This document shows positions 35,555 through 47,673 of a stretch of 64,000 nt of DNA, piece by piece (positions within the stretch are counted from its first letter, which is position 1; every line of letters begins with the position of its first letter). The DNA comes from Lasiosphaeris hirsuta (Eukaryota; Ascomycota; Sordariomycetes; Sordariales; Lasiosphaeriaceae), in the NCBI GenBank assembly GCA_030549175.1, contig JAUKUA010000003.1:4278001-4342000 (forward strand), given 5' to 3'. Below the pieces are notes generated by a model. The model was given only the letters and a program-made list of their open reading frames with translations, was not told the DNA's origin and did no database searches. The position numbers and the translations under genes were made by a program.

Positions 35555-36907
35555 GGGCGCGTGCGTGTGCGCGGCGTGCGGAGAAGAGGCAGGGGAGGGA
35601 GGGGAGGGTGGAGGCGATGATGCAGTGGTCCTGATGGCTGCGGTTGCCTGCAGCTGGCTACTGGGACTGATACCAGTACTGGCGGCGTTGGCGCTGGCGC
35701 TGGCGCTGGTGCTGCTGTGGCTTTCACCTCGGCCACGACCACCAACCAGCAAGTCTACCAGCGATGGCCGTACCCTCAGCCGTGGCCGCAAACCCAATTG
35801 CATGTAAACCTAGCGCCTTCTTATTTGCGAAATCGCGGTTTCCAAGTGGAGAAGTGAGTAGGTTCCCTAGTGGAGTTCGGTTGGTGTTGGGAAGGTCTGG
35901 TTGCGAACGTGACGGAGCATATGGCCTCGAGTTGGCGGGGGACGTGACCTGGGCATCATATCAGGCAGGAAGTAAGCCTGGCTCGCCTGGGTATAGACTT
36001 AGCAGCCGCGGGGACACTCTTCACCGTTCACAATTCGCAAAAAAGTGCTGACGCGCCAACATACCAACCCAGCAGCTTGATCTCAAGTCTCAGATCTAGA
36101 GCCAACCTGGCTCCATCACTGTGACCTCTTATTCTCTATGTATTTGGACGCAAACGCCAAGAGGCTACCCTCGAAAACCCCCTTTCGACCTCTTCCGTGC
36201 GCTCCGTCCCAAGCAATCCGAAACGCCCTTCAGGATATCTTCAGGATATGTACATCGCGAACCCAGTCCTGCACTGGCCGTCTTCTTTATCGCCAACTCC
36301 CTGACGAATCTACGCTACGCTACATTGAAACTCGGCGTTGAGACCCAACCCCCTCCCTCCCCCAGTCTCCATCTCTCCCATCCATATCTACTTGCGTTGA
36401 GACCGCCCTCCTGTGGGCCAGCAGAGGAAGACCGAGACCCAAACCCCCGTTCTACAGACAAGAACCCGTGTCCGTTGTCCCTGGGAAGCAAAAAAATAAT
36501 AATAATAAGACGAATCAGGGGTGATTGTCTATGGTTCCGAAAACGCCCCCGTCCCGAAAACAACAACGTCACCGCGGCGATCCTGGCCGGTCCAAGCCCA
36601 AGTCCGAATGTCGTGATGAAAATGATAGCAAGAATTCAACTTTTTTCCGCTGTGATGACCCTCAGCCGCCAACCCGCCCAAACCCGCACCATTGCAATGC
36701 AAGTATATAAGACCCGAGCCACCTCTTCAACATGGCGGAAGACTCCAGATCCAAATAAAAGGCGTGGGAAATTAGTCGCTCTGTAAATGCTTTAAGCCCG
36801 CCCAAATAAACCCGCCGCCCATCACTGTCATCATGGCCAATTGCATTACGAGTAGTATCTGCAACCCTAGCAGTACTGCTCCCCGCAGAGCCAAAGACAT
36901 TAAACGA

Positions 36908-39900
36908 TTAGTTGAGAAATCCTTTGCATGCTGCCGTCCCGCATAAGCACGGAATGCGGTCCAGGCTACCAATCTCGCGCTCAAACTTGTAGTCGTACGT
37001 CAACTCCTCGTCTGCGGGCTTGTTAGTTAACTCGTCTCCAACAGGCTAAGCGGCTATACATACTCTGCGCAATGTCTCGTAGAGCATAGATAACAATTCG
37101 CTTGCTACCCTCCACTTTGATGATCTTGGCTGTGCAGTTAGGCATGCAGCTGTGGTTGATGAACCGAGCAATGCCTCCCTTCTTCGTCGCGTCAATGACG
37201 GTGTTATCGTCTATGCGGAAGAGGTAGCTGCTGCCAATACCGCTCTTAAGGTACCGGTTTTCGCGGAGTTCTGCAATCTGCTGCCGAACCTCCTCACCCA
37301 CATACTCGATGATCATGTCGTCCTTGGGGATGTTCTCCATAGCATATAATCCCCAATTGTGAATGGCAGACCGGGCAAACTTCACAGGCTTCTTCCGCTT
37401 CTTTAGCTGATTGAACCGCAGCACGTCCGAATCCTGACCGAGTGTCTTTCTCTGATCATTGAGGTCCGCAACAAACCGGCGGTTATTGACCCGGTTGGCG
37501 CGCGAGTTACCCTTTGCAACGAGACTCTCGGCGGCGGCAAGTCTGGAAGCTTCTGCAGCAGCAGCTGCGGTATCCTTCACATTCTTTCCAGCATTCGCCT
37601 GGCGCTCCTCCCGCGCCCTCTTGACTTTAATGTGGTGAGGAAGATATTTGGACTTCTCAGAGTTGAGAATTTTCTTCACACCTTCCGTTCTAGCGGACCC
37701 TGTCGAATTGAGCACATAGTAGCCTTCTATTCGCACCGGGGATTCGGCCGCCCCACCGGCCGAGTTCAGCTCTCGGAGTCGGTCTCGCCTCCACAGCCAG
37801 AGTTCGGCATCGCCAATCTTACTCGTCCCGAACTTCTTCCGGAGTTTATTGAGATCAGGATGATCATTGTCAAGAAGCGGCATCCGCTGGAACGCGGCCA
37901 CATCGAGAGTGAAGTCCGGCGGGAGGACAAGAGCCGAAGTTTTGGAAGAAGGATATAGATTCTCGTCCAGGTCAGGTTTGTCACTTGGTAATTCTTTCAC
38001 CTCTGGCTTTTCAAGTTCGGGTTCAGGTTGCGCCTCTTGTTCAGGCTCAGGCTCAGCATCTGGCGTTGGCTCGATATCTTGGGTATCCTGAGATTGGCGC
38101 GCCTCTTTCTCGAAAATATCTTGCTGCTGCTTTTTAAGGGCCTCTCGCTCCTCAAAAATCTGCTTTTTGGATTTCTTTTTAGTTTTCGTAGGCTTCTTCT
38201 TACCCTTGAGCCCCTGCGGCACAGGCGTGGGCATTCGGGAGCTGTCCGTGTCCTTTTCTTCGCCTTCAACGTCGGGAAGAATGATGTCTTCGGGGGATTC
38301 TCCCCTGGAGACAAACACTTCTTCGATGCGATCAATAGTCACACCAAATAGTTCCTCATCACTCTTTTTCTGTCGTTTAATAGCCGTCTCTAATGGGATA
38401 TCGAGTTTCCTCTTCTTCGGTAGCAGCGAATTGTCGTTGAGTGCGAAGCTAGCCTCCGTCATAGAATCATCCTCAACAGGACCCCATGATGCGTAGTCAT
38501 CCTTCATAACCTCGTCATCCGTACTCATACGACTTCGAGGTCGTGATTCGGGCTCCTCTGTATCTCGTCCCAGAGAGTCTCGGTTCTCCGTCTCGTCCTC
38601 CGACTCATCATCACTGTCACCTCTCAGGCGATGATGAAGTGAGCGGAACGCGTGGCGCCTAGTTGGCGCGCGCTGTCGGGCAAACGGATCATTGAAACCA
38701 TACTTTCGAGTGTTCAGTCCGGCATTCTTGACCTTGCGGATGCGAGGCAGAGAGGACACATCCAGACGAGCGGTGCGTCGCTCTATTGGGTCGGCTCTGG
38801 AATTTGGAGTGCCGATGGGAGATTTGTCTTCGTGGTCATCAAAGACAAAAGAAGGAAGCTTTGAGTTGTGGTGATCATCAATGTTGAGCTTGCGTCGCTT
38901 GGCGACATGGTTGGCAGGGTCGAGGAACTTGTAGAGCAGGGCAGCAACGGTTTTGGTACGGAAGTCCCTTATGACTTGGTCCATAACATCCCGTCGCGAA
39001 ACTTCACAAGCCTCTAATACCGGGTCGAAGTTCTTGGCCCTTTGTTTCTTTTCCTCTTCAAGATCTGCTTCTTCTTCCCGCCGACGCCTTTCCTGCTCAT
39101 CCCTTTGGCGAATCTCAGTGACAGGTCTCACTTCAGAGCTGCGACTAAATCGCCGTAGTTCGTCGTGAGAAGTGTGCGGTGTAGGCGATGCGTGCGAGCT
39201 CTTTCCCATTGTCCCGTAGGGATGAAACTCCATGGTCATCTTATAGGTAAAAAACGCCGTCTTATTAGCCGATAGAAAGCATCGCTCCGCCTCTACCCGT
39301 CCATGACTATTATCGCGGAACACAATATAGTAGCCAGTCCTGTCAGTACGGATATCCTCAAATGTGTAGGTCTTGAGCCGCTTCTTCATGTGGGCTACTA
39401 TGGTGTGCATGACGGGGACATGCTCGTGACCAACGAAGATAAAGGGCTCGCGCTTGATACGAGTGATAATGGGCTCGGCCTCAATTACGCCTTGGGCTCT
39501 GGGCTTCGGTAGGGGCCAAGGCGCCTCTGGACCGGCCTGCGTCGCCCGGTGTGCTGCAGGTCCTTTGGGCGCTGTCGGGGGAGGGCCTGGTAGGACGTCC
39601 TTCGATCGCGGGCCGGTAGGAATCTTGGGGCCAAGGACTAGTATCTGCGACTCTTCTTTGCCTTGTTTGAGGACTTCCTCCATCATGCGCAAGCTTCTAC
39701 GACCATCCGGATCGTACTCGACGCGAACTTGGTTGGACTCAATTCTCTTCCCATGCATTTCCCTGATTGCGCGCTTTGCGGCATCGTGGGCGCTGATTGA
39801 TATCGGCCGCTTCTGGCTTGGCTTTGAGTCTTTGTAGCGAAATGTAGCAAATCCGAGGTAGCTTCCTGTCTCCGGGTGCATTTTGTTGCTGCTCTCGGCG

Positions 39901-40905
39901 ATGTCGCCAAATTGGGCAAACACGGTTACAACCTTGGGGAAGGCAATCAAGGGATTGAAGCCAGTCACAACGATTTGTGTAGGTGGCCCAGGGCCGACAG
40001 AGGTCTTGGGATCATACTTATACGGCCTCAGATTGTACATCGCATGGCGTAACCGGGCCCGGGGAAGGTGGAAGTCGACGTTGATGTAGTTGAGTATACC
40101 GCCCTTAGCAAGGCGCGGATCTGAGGGGGGATCGTCATCTTCGTCGGCCTATTGCGCGGTATTAGCCAAATGGTTCACAACAAAGATGACGCTCCCCCCT
40201 CAGTGTATGAGTATTCATTATACGTACCGATCCAAACTCCTTGAACTTCGGGGCTGCCTTCCTCCTCTCGGCACTCGAGATCTTGGTGTCCACGAGAGGG
40301 TCATATATGCACTTGACGCACTTAATCGAGCGATTTGGGTCTCGGGCAGGTACGCGTTCGGTGCCGCTGGGCAGAGCAGTGAGCGTGTCATTGATCAGTC
40401 CGTTGGGTACGTCGGCGGTATGCGGGGTGGTCGAATGCGCCTTGGAGGGGGGTACGGCAGAGATATGTGACGAAGTCGGGGAGTCGATGGTTGTGAGAGA
40501 TGTTAGATATGTTGTTGAGTTTCTCATTGTGGCCATGGCGTTCTGCTGGTTAGTAGCACTGAACACGGACGAGGCGGTGCTCGCGTGAGAACTCGCCGAG
40601 CCCTCTGTGGTGAGAGTATCCCCGGAAAGCGACTCGGTATCATCAGGTGGAGGGTTTGCCGCCTCGGCGACGGAGCCATTCGGGTAGGACTTGGAGGAAA
40701 GGCCGGAGCCGTGATCAGCGCGCTCGTCTGCCCTCGAAGCTGAAGCGTTCGAGGGAGTGCGGTGGCCGTTGGCGTCAACTGGGTGGATGGATGGCGACTC
40801 TTGAGTCTTCATGCGTGCCCTCTCGCGCTCCACGGCTCTGTCCCTGGCAGCCCGCGGCGCGGCAGGGAAGAACTGGGCGAAACTCGCACCAGGAGGCCGA
40901 GTCAT
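36908..40905 (-). CDS. set-1: Histone H3K4 methyltransferase Set1 (COMPASS catalytic subunit)
   Basis: Three minus-strand exons: 40905-40228, 40148-37064 and 37011-36908 (1288 residues). I start at [17 protein letters not shown], the conserved N-terminus, not 14 codons upstream. An RRM-like domain begins near residue 283 ([17 protein letters not shown]). Long charged, disordered segments follow. The n-SET region is followed by the SET domain: [21 protein letters not shown], then [16 protein letters not shown] with the catalytic-site NHSC. The last intron (GTATGT...CCCGCAG) hides the final exon, which supplies [13 protein letters not shown] residues read here as [16 protein letters not shown] and the post-SET zinc site [14 protein letters not shown]. 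It methylates H3 lysine 4 at active genes within COMPASS. Without the last exon the enzyme would lack its substrate-site Tyr and post-SET cysteines. Confidence 0.95.
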
Positions 40906-42259
40906 TGCGAGAATGGGGGGATGTCTACCGCGGCCACCGTCCTCCAACCATCATATCTCGTGTCGGCGATGCTGGAAAACACCATGCATGTGTGTCGATG
41001 GCCTGGCGTTGCTTTTGAGGCGGCAGAATTACGCGCGCATGGAGCGACCACGCGACAGACCTTTGCCGATCAAGGCGTGCCGGGGGGAAAATGGGCCAGC
41101 GACGACGGCTGCTTGCGGGTCTCCTGTAGAGCAAAAAAACGAGGCAGAGGGGCAAATGAGGTGCAATGCTGGGTCGCCTGTGCTGATGACGCGAAACGCG
41201 CGGAGGAGGCGGATTTGTGATGTGAAAATTCGGCCGCGGGCTCGAGCGAAGTCGAAGGTTTGAAGTGTTGTTCAAGGAGTTCCATCAAGCATGATAATGA
41301 ATTCGCGAGCGATGGATGGCTAAACCCAAACCGGCACTGCTAATTCTCGGTTCCAGCCTTTGGCAAGGTGGCCTGTGCGTTATTGGGAAAAAAAAAGTGC
41401 TGCGCTCTGCTCCCTGGACCTCTCGCCTCAAAAAGAATGGGGCGGGGTGTGCATCTGTGGCTTGCCAGACGTGTTGGTTGGATACCAGCCTTTTTATTTT
41501 CTCCTGCAAATGTTTTGAGATGCGAAGGATAGGGGACGCATGCGTCACGGAAAATGCCATTGGAGTCCGAAGAGGGGCGCACTATTTAAATATTTCCGGA
41601 GGCATAGTAATGCACTGTGCCATTTACAATCCAACCCTTGTTTATTTGTTGGTGTGAGACTTTGAAGCTACATATGATTGTGAGAAAGAATACCTCTTTA
41701 CGGCATGGGAAAGACCGTTTAAAGTACCAAATTGACCTTTTTCGAATACTAGGAAAGCCTTATGAAATCCAAATTGACTTTTGCAATAAGAGAAATGCCG
41801 TTATCAATACTGGAAGGGCTTTCTAAGGGATGCAGTACTTCTCTTTGAGGCATGGTTATGCACTAAGCTGTGCCATTTAAAGCTCATGAGATAGAACTAT
41901 GAATTGGGAAAGTATTTACAGTCGCAAGTTTGGCAAGTTCAATTAACACTAACAGTGACCGGATTGGTACAGTGTTGCGCCCGGAGGCGCTGTCCACAGC
42001 AACTATTCTACATGCAAGAAATACTATAATGGTTGATGCCAATAAAAAGACACCCCATTCCTTCGCAACATCCCTTTGTCAAGACAATTGCCGACGGTAT
42101 TCATGATGCATCGGCATTCCGCAAAACCGCCTCCTCCGGATCCATCCATTACCAAATCTGCCGAACAAAGCCAATTCCGAATTAACAAAACATGTGTACT
42201 TATTGTTCCCAACGCCTTTCCCAAACGCCAGAAAGCCCAGCCGATCGCAAAATAGCAAT
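40906..42259. other. set-1 promoter and AT-rich spacer with degenerate repeats
   Basis: The part next to set-1 (to about 41300) is GC-rich promoter. From about 41500 to 42200 the sequence is AT-rich and contains diverged direct repeats but no coding frame. Confidence 0.5.
41598..41879. repeat. Diverged direct repeat pair
   Basis: The copy at 41598-41626 and the copy at 41847-41879 share GAGGCATRGTTATGCAC-like and TGTGCCATTTA blocks, with an extra four to five bases between the blocks in the second. A partial third relative lies near 41695-41715 (CTCTTTACGGCATGG). Confidence 0.65.
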
Positions 42260-43665
42260 CTAAAAATCCGTGGAGAGTTGAAAGTCATCATCAAAGTCGT
42301 CGAGTGCAGGTGCGTTGCCCAGATTACCGTCGTCATCCTCTTGGAGGTCGAAGATGGAAAGAAACTCGGGTTTCTTCCAGTCCTGTGAGACTTGGGTTTG
42401 AGCGAAACGTGCTGGGGTAATCGTGGTATCTGATCCCGAGGACATTGTACTCAAAGAGCGTGTCAGCGCACGAGGGGTCTTTATAGGAGCCTCGGCTTGG
42501 CGGGTGACTGGTTCATTGCGTCCATAGACGACAGACACAGCAGATCGGCCTTTGCTATATCCCAACGTGCTTCGGGATGCTGCAGCTGCCGTTACCCGCT
42601 CGCGAGACGAGGTAGTAGGTTGAATAACCGCTGTCTGCGCTGGCTTTTGCCGCGACGCTAGGAATGAGCGAGGCTTGGTTGCAGGTGCAACATTCGGTCT
42701 GGCCAATCTTGTCTGAGAGGTGCTTCGAGGCTTGGAAGGCATGGCGAGGGCCGCAGCCGCGCTTCTCGATGCAATGGTCGTAGGGGGCTTGGTGACCATT
42801 CGCGTTGTCTTCTTGGTCTCGGACACTGCCTCCGGGCCAGTGGCGTCTTTCTTCACCTTGAAGAAATCCTTGCTGCTAGGCACATCACCAACACTCCAGT
42901 CGAACTCCTCCATATCCTTCATGATTTGCTCATCTCCACGCTTGAAGGTCTTCTGTCGTTGCTCTTCCATTTCCCGCTCCTTAGCTGACATTCCATTGTC
43001 GTCCACCTGGTTGAAGTAGTATTGGTAATAGCCCTTGAACATGTTTTCCGGCTTCAGACCCTCAAAAGTCAGGCCACCTTCAGGGAGTATGTCGGACTGA
43101 TAAGGTATATCCTTCTGATTCGGCGGTGCATACTCTACGTCCTCGTCGTCATCAAGAGGACTTCTGTCCGTGTGCACTTCCAGCTTCGAGGATTCGACCT
43201 GGGGAGCAGCCTGCTTTGGTCTCGCAGTGGTGCCCGGGTTGATTATCGTCTTCTCAAACTTGCTCACAATGTCCTTGACACCACTGGCCTGCTGCGTCGC
43301 TTTGGCCTTGGCATTTGTTGTCTTGTTACCAAGCGGCGCTCGAACTGTTCGAGACCCTATCAAAGCAAACAGTATCAGCGTCAATTGAGAACACCACAGA
43401 AACGCGCTCACATACCTGCTGGTGTCACCATATTCGCCTTACCGGACTTGCCCCCCCTTCCTATCGTCACAATATTCTCATTGTTCCCTTTCGTCCTGAG
43501 AACGCTCTTTCCGCCGAATCCGTGATGCGTGTTCTCATCATTGAGCGGTACTTTGAGCGGCGTCTTCGGGTAGCGAGCGCCCGGGGTCTTGGCCTGCAGC
43601 TGCTGCTTAGAGGCACCAGTCTGATGAGTGTAGACATTTTCTTGGTTGTGATGAGTCGCCAACAT
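42260..43665 (-). CDS. Securin-like protein (Cut2/Pds1 type)
   Basis: Two minus-strand exons, 43665-43416 and 43356-42260 (448 residues); the 59-base intron has GTATGT and TTGATAG. The chain is disordered, as securins are. RAPLGNKTTN at 89-98 is a full destruction box (RxxLxxxxN) and sits where fission yeast Cut2 has RAPLG. EDVEYAPP (155-162) corresponds to the Cut2 segment EDIEYMPP, which lies in the separase active site as a pseudosubstrate. The N-terminus reads NQENVYTH where a KEN box is expected. A TPGARYPKTPLKVPLNDEN block is conserved among moulds as far as I recall. Securin blocks separase until the anaphase-promoting complex degrades it. I rate the assignment probable because it rests on short motifs. 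It is divergent from tropomyosin. Confidence 0.72.
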
Positions 43666-44111
43666 CGTGACAGAGCTCTGGGGACCGCCTCTCAGATGGC
43701 AATTTGAAAGGACGGAAAGTCGATAGTTTGACGTTTTGGTGGATGAATGAGGGTGGATTGAGGCACGTTGCAGGGGGTCGGCAAGCCTGGCTCGCGTTTG
43801 TTGGGCGTGTTTCTGGGAAAAGAAATGGAGCCTGGTTGACACAGCAACGGCCTAAGCTGAAGTTGCCCCACCTTTAGCCGGGCCTTGAAGATCAGACAAG
43901 TGACCGTCACCCGCTGAACAAATCGAAACGGGGAAGGAGGGGCACCTGTCATTTCCAAACCCACCATCACTGCCTGCGACCTTTCTACATCCTTCTTTCT
44001 CCCCTCCCAAACCTGACAGCGCGCTGGATTCTGCTCTTCTTACAACCTGTGCATCTCAACCTCCGTCCTCTTTCCCAAACTGATACCTTGCTTCGCAAGC
44101 CCACCGACGCC
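43666..44111. promoter_or_regulatory. Divergent promoter region securin-like / tropomyosin
   Basis: 446 bases between two divergent ATGs. C/T-rich just before the tropomyosin start (about 43970-44100). No clear TATA box. Confidence 0.5.
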
Positions 44112-44908
44112 ATGGACCGCATCAAGGAGGTGAGTTTAATATCCCCTGAGCTAGACCCCTGTTTGTACCCCACCATGCTGGGCACCCCTCCTAGGCGAAG
44201 CACACGCAACACCACACGACGCCAGGCCGATAGCTATCTTGTACTTACTATTCCCCAAGACGCCGGAATATGATTTCTATCTTTTTTATCCGCCCCCCTG
44301 TTGTCCACATCACTAACAGCACGATGCGTTTGAACAGAAAATGAACCAGCTCCGCCTGGAGGCTGAGGAATCATCGTCCAAGGTCGAAGAGCTCCAGTCC
44401 AAGGTCAAGGCGCTCGAGCAGGAAACTCTCACCAAGGAACAAGAAGTGACGTCCCTGTCTCACCGGAACAGCGTACTCGAAGGCGAAGTCGAGAAGCTGG
44501 AAACCAAGATCAACGAGTTGAAGAAGAGCGCTGATGAGGGCCAGGGTCATGGCGCTCAGAACGAGGCATTGGCCCGCAAAATAGCGCTGCTCGAGGAAGA
44601 GGCCGAGGTAGCCGATAAGACCCTGCGCGAGGCAAATGAGAAGTAAGTCATCACGACACAGGCTTTCTGGCCGCCTTCTTGATCCCGCCCGAGTTTGCTT
44701 GGTCGGTCTGGGTTTTGGGATATGGTGCTGACATGTCTTTCATAGGCTCCGACAGACCGACGTCAAGGCCGGACATTTTGAGCGCAAGGTTCAGGCCCTG
44801 GAGGCCGAGCGCGACGGCTGGGAGTCCAAGTACGAGGAGATGGCCAAGAAGTATTCCGCTGTGCAGAAGGAGCTCGAGGACTTCCAGCAGGAGATTGGCA
44901 ACATCTAA
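44112..44908 (+). CDS. tpm-1: Tropomyosin
   Basis: Three exons: 44112-44129 (only MDRIKE), 44338-44642 and 44746-44908 (161 residues, the usual length of short fungal tropomyosin). The first intron is 208 bases, the longest or second-longest in this window. The whole chain is a heptad-repeat coiled coil: MDRIKEKMNQLRLEAEE at the N-terminus and DFQQEIGNI at the C-terminus, with almost no Pro or aromatic residues. It binds along formin-made actin cables and rings and supports polarised growth, septation and myosin traffic. Both ends are family-typical, so the start and stop are well supported. Confidence 0.94.
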
Positions 44909-45184
44909 GCGTCACTCACAGGGCGTCTGTTTGGGGGGTTTTATTCGCGGTTTTATCACAGCACCACCGAGTCGTGGCTTTCGGCTTAGATTTTGACGTC
45001 TCGTACGTTTCGTATGGATGGACTTGGGGAGAAAGGATGTGGAAAGGCCCAGTGCCCGATACCTCCTATTACTTAGTGTTGCTACTTTATTGAGCAAGTT
45101 TGCCCCAAGGTCGGTCAACCGATCAGTGGGAGCATTGGCTTGGAATTCTGTCAATTCACGTCTTGGGGTGCATATGCTCCCCGA

Positions 45185-45926
45185 CTACCTCTTATCCCGC
45201 TTGGCTCGTTGCTTCGTTTGCTCTAGCTTCCTCTCAAACTTGTTCTCGTATCGGAATGCTTTCTTCTTCTTCTTCTTTGGCCACTCTTTGCCACCCTTTT
45301 TCTCGGCCTCCCCCTCTCCGTCGCCAGGCTTTGCACTGCCTTCCGTAGCAGCACCGTCTTCGTTTTCTTCTGGCTCGGCTTCTGGTTTGTGTAGGCCGTC
45401 CCGATCCACACTCACTGCCTCCACTGTGACTGTTGTGTAACGATCCTCGTCGATGTACTCTTCTTCCATGTCGAGGGGTGGTTCTGGCGCAACCTGGTCG
45501 TCCAAGCCTCCCCATTCTTCGTCCGAGTCATCCTTGTTTTTCAAATGTTCATCTGCGCCAGCCTCCCGAGCTTCTCGGAGAAGTCTGTGAACCATTTGGA
45601 CATGATCCTCGACCGCTTGTTTTCGCTCGTCTCTGACCTGGAGCCAACCAACCAGTAAGCAAGGGAAGAAGAAACGAAAGGTTTAGTGGGCGTTTAGATG
45701 CCCGGATTTCACATACCTGTTTTCTCACTTGGATTTTCTCTTCCCTAGCTTGGACGGCCGCGATCGCTTGTGCCTCCTTGATTCGCGCCAGTTTTCGCTT
45801 TCGAAAGCCGCTGAGGTACTCGGTACGAGCTTCTTTGTCAAATGAGATCTCCTCGATCGCATGGGTTTTCCTCTTCGTTGGCGCATGCCCAAGGGCGCTC
45901 TTCTTTGGCCTCGGTTGTGCAAACAT
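45185..45926 (-). CDS. rrp17: rRNA-processing protein Rrp17 (Nop25/NOL12 family)
   Basis: Two minus-strand exons, 45926-45717 and 45637-45185 (220 residues); the 79-base intron has GTATGT and GGCTCCAG. I start at MFAQPRPKKSALGHAPTKRK, as the frame extending upstream is not protein-like. IEEISFDKEARTEYLSGFRK followed by a long charged helix (KLARIKEAQAIAAVQAREEK) is the family core. The acidic middle and Lys-rich tail (WPKKKKKKAFRYENKFE) are typical of nucleolar proteins. Yeast Rrp17 is a 5'-3' exonuclease needed for 5' processing of 5.8S and 25S rRNA. The gene faces BIG1-like divergently with 266 bases between starts. Confidence 0.88.
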
Positions 45927-46192
45927 CTTGTTTGCTACCCGGGGATCAAATGCTGAACAGAATGTTGTAGCCGCTGTAAAAGCTACTGTAAATTTCACAG
46001 TCGGGACCCCCCCTGTGAACCTTGAAAGCAGGAACTACCCGGGTCCCTAATTCTGCCCCCTCTCACCGCTCTTCGCAGCAGCCAGCACTCGGCGTCCCCT
46101 TGCGTACGCGCAGGCGATAGCAAAGCTCCAACTCCACGAGAGGAACATCTCGCAATCGAAATCGCCCACGACAGAGCTCAGCATCCGCAAAC

Positions 46193-47246
46193 ATGCAGCT
46201 CTCCCTAACCGCCACACTACTAGCTTGCACGGCAGCCGTGCAAGCCTTCTCAGACTCATCGCCATTGATCATCTTCTCATCCTCCAACTCGTAAGTCGTA
46301 AACCTCCTAATCCCTCTCCCACCCGTCTGTCGTCGAACAACATGCTAATCTCACACCTCCCGCCCCCAGAATCTCAAGCTACCCACACGACGGAACCAAT
46401 CTCCTGACCAGCAAGCAGGCCCTTGCCGAAGCCAAGCGGATCCTCCAAGAATGCCCCACGGGCCGTTACATCCTCGTCTCGCAGCCGAACACTCACTACG
46501 CTGATATTCGCGATGCAGGCCCTGGCGGCAAGTGGCATATGCCCAACCTGGCTCGCGTCGCCCAAGACATTTTCAAGACGAAGTTTGGCTACACCATCTC
46601 CGAGGTTATCGGGCAGTTGTCGGGCACTGCGCTGGCCGACTACATCGCCGCGACGTGCGCCGAGCAGGGCAAGGCCGCCAGCGTGGAGAGGGTGGAGTTG
46701 GCGCACTTGCCCGGCCTGAAAGAGATGGACAAGCGACAGGAGGTCGTGGCTGACAACGGTAAGTCCCTCGAGGTAGGGTGGGTCTCTCTTACTAGGCCGC
46801 TGATGCAAAGTTGTTTAGATCACGAGCTGGGACGGCTGCTGGACACATTGGACAGTGACTGGACTGTTATATTGTTCTCCGACCCCAACGAGTTCCAGAC
46901 GTACGAGCCTGAATTTATGGAGGCGGTTCATACGGACCTCAAGCGCCACGTGGAAAAGAAACGCGTCTTTATCGGCCAGAGGGCGTCGAACTCGACGAGA
47001 CACTTGCCGCTGTTCGAGAAGTACCAGTTCTTCACCCCTGGTAAGTTTCCCTGCGCTTTGGCAATGCCTAATGTTGCCCTTAATGATTGTGCTAATGCTT
47101 GAGTTTTAGGCATCTTTATGGCCCTCATTGCTCTTGTGGTCATCCTTTCGATCCTTACCGTCGGCCTGAAGGCCCTCGCAAGCTTAGAGGTCTCATATGG
47201 CGCGTTTGACAAGGAGAATGGGCCTGCTGCACAGAGGAAGCCGTAA
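46193..47246 (+). CDS. big1: BIG1/Voa1-like ER membrane protein
   Basis: Four exons: 46193-46290, 46370-46758, 46819-47040 and 47110-47246 (281 residues). Residues 1-19 are a signal peptide (MQLSLTATLLACTAAVQA). The lumenal part begins FSDSSPLIIFSSSN, as in BIG1, and ends before a single membrane span at about 237-258 (IFMALIALVVILSILTVGLK). The short cytosolic tail is SLEVSYGAFDKENGP. The GLKALASLEVSYGAF segment resembles the conserved transmembrane domain of V-ATPase assembly factors Voa1/Ac45. BIG1 was described as an ER protein needed for beta-1,6-glucan; the Voa1 link suggests a V-ATPase role. Both are family knowledge, not visible here. Confidence 0.85.
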
Positions 47247-47673
47247 ACTGCGGATCAGTCTGTTTGTAAATCTGGGATGCGGGGGTGTTGCTCCTGGCGC
47301 GTTGTTGACTCCGAGGGACTGTAGCATATATTTGAATCGGGGTTGGAGTTCATGGAGGCTTGGGCATATTAATTGTGGGATCACTAGAGCATTGACACCC
47401 TCGGGCACTCTGTTGTTTAGGAAGTTGACTTGTATGCGAGATATCAATGCGTTGGGGCTTACCATCATCCAACACTGAAAATGAATGGTTCTTCGTCTTG
47501 GTTCATCTTGGTCCCTCACACATGTAATTCCATCTCTGGGTGCAAGTAGACATCATCTTAAAAGGAAAGATATATGTCACTTTTTATCCACGCCCATAAC
47601 TCCTGTCCAGGTCATAAAAACGCCGTGAAAACAGCAGCTAGCCTCGCCGTAATCCTTAATGCGCCTGGCCGTG
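47247..47673. other. Convergent intergenic region
   Basis: The 3' flanks of the BIG1-like gene and Trm112. Nothing else seen. Confidence 0.5.

Larger units (their letters stand above)
35285..36907. promoter_or_regulatory. vma-1 promoter and Set1 3' flank, with simple repeats
   Basis: 1.6 kb upstream of vma-1. The part to about 35810 is full of short GC-rich tandem repeats and a telobox-like site. Frames open on both strands across it but are low-complexity and overlap each other, so I call none. Beyond 36100 there is no gene I recognise; a TATATAA at about 36703 has no obvious client. Confidence 0.5.

Noticed and set aside
35286..35807. Overlapping low-complexity frames on both strands beyond vma-1
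   Set aside because: They are produced by GC-rich tandem repeats and overlap the vma-1 first exon and promoter.
45434..45636. Plus-strand frames opposite rrp17
   Set aside because: Shadows of the Rrp17 coding strand.
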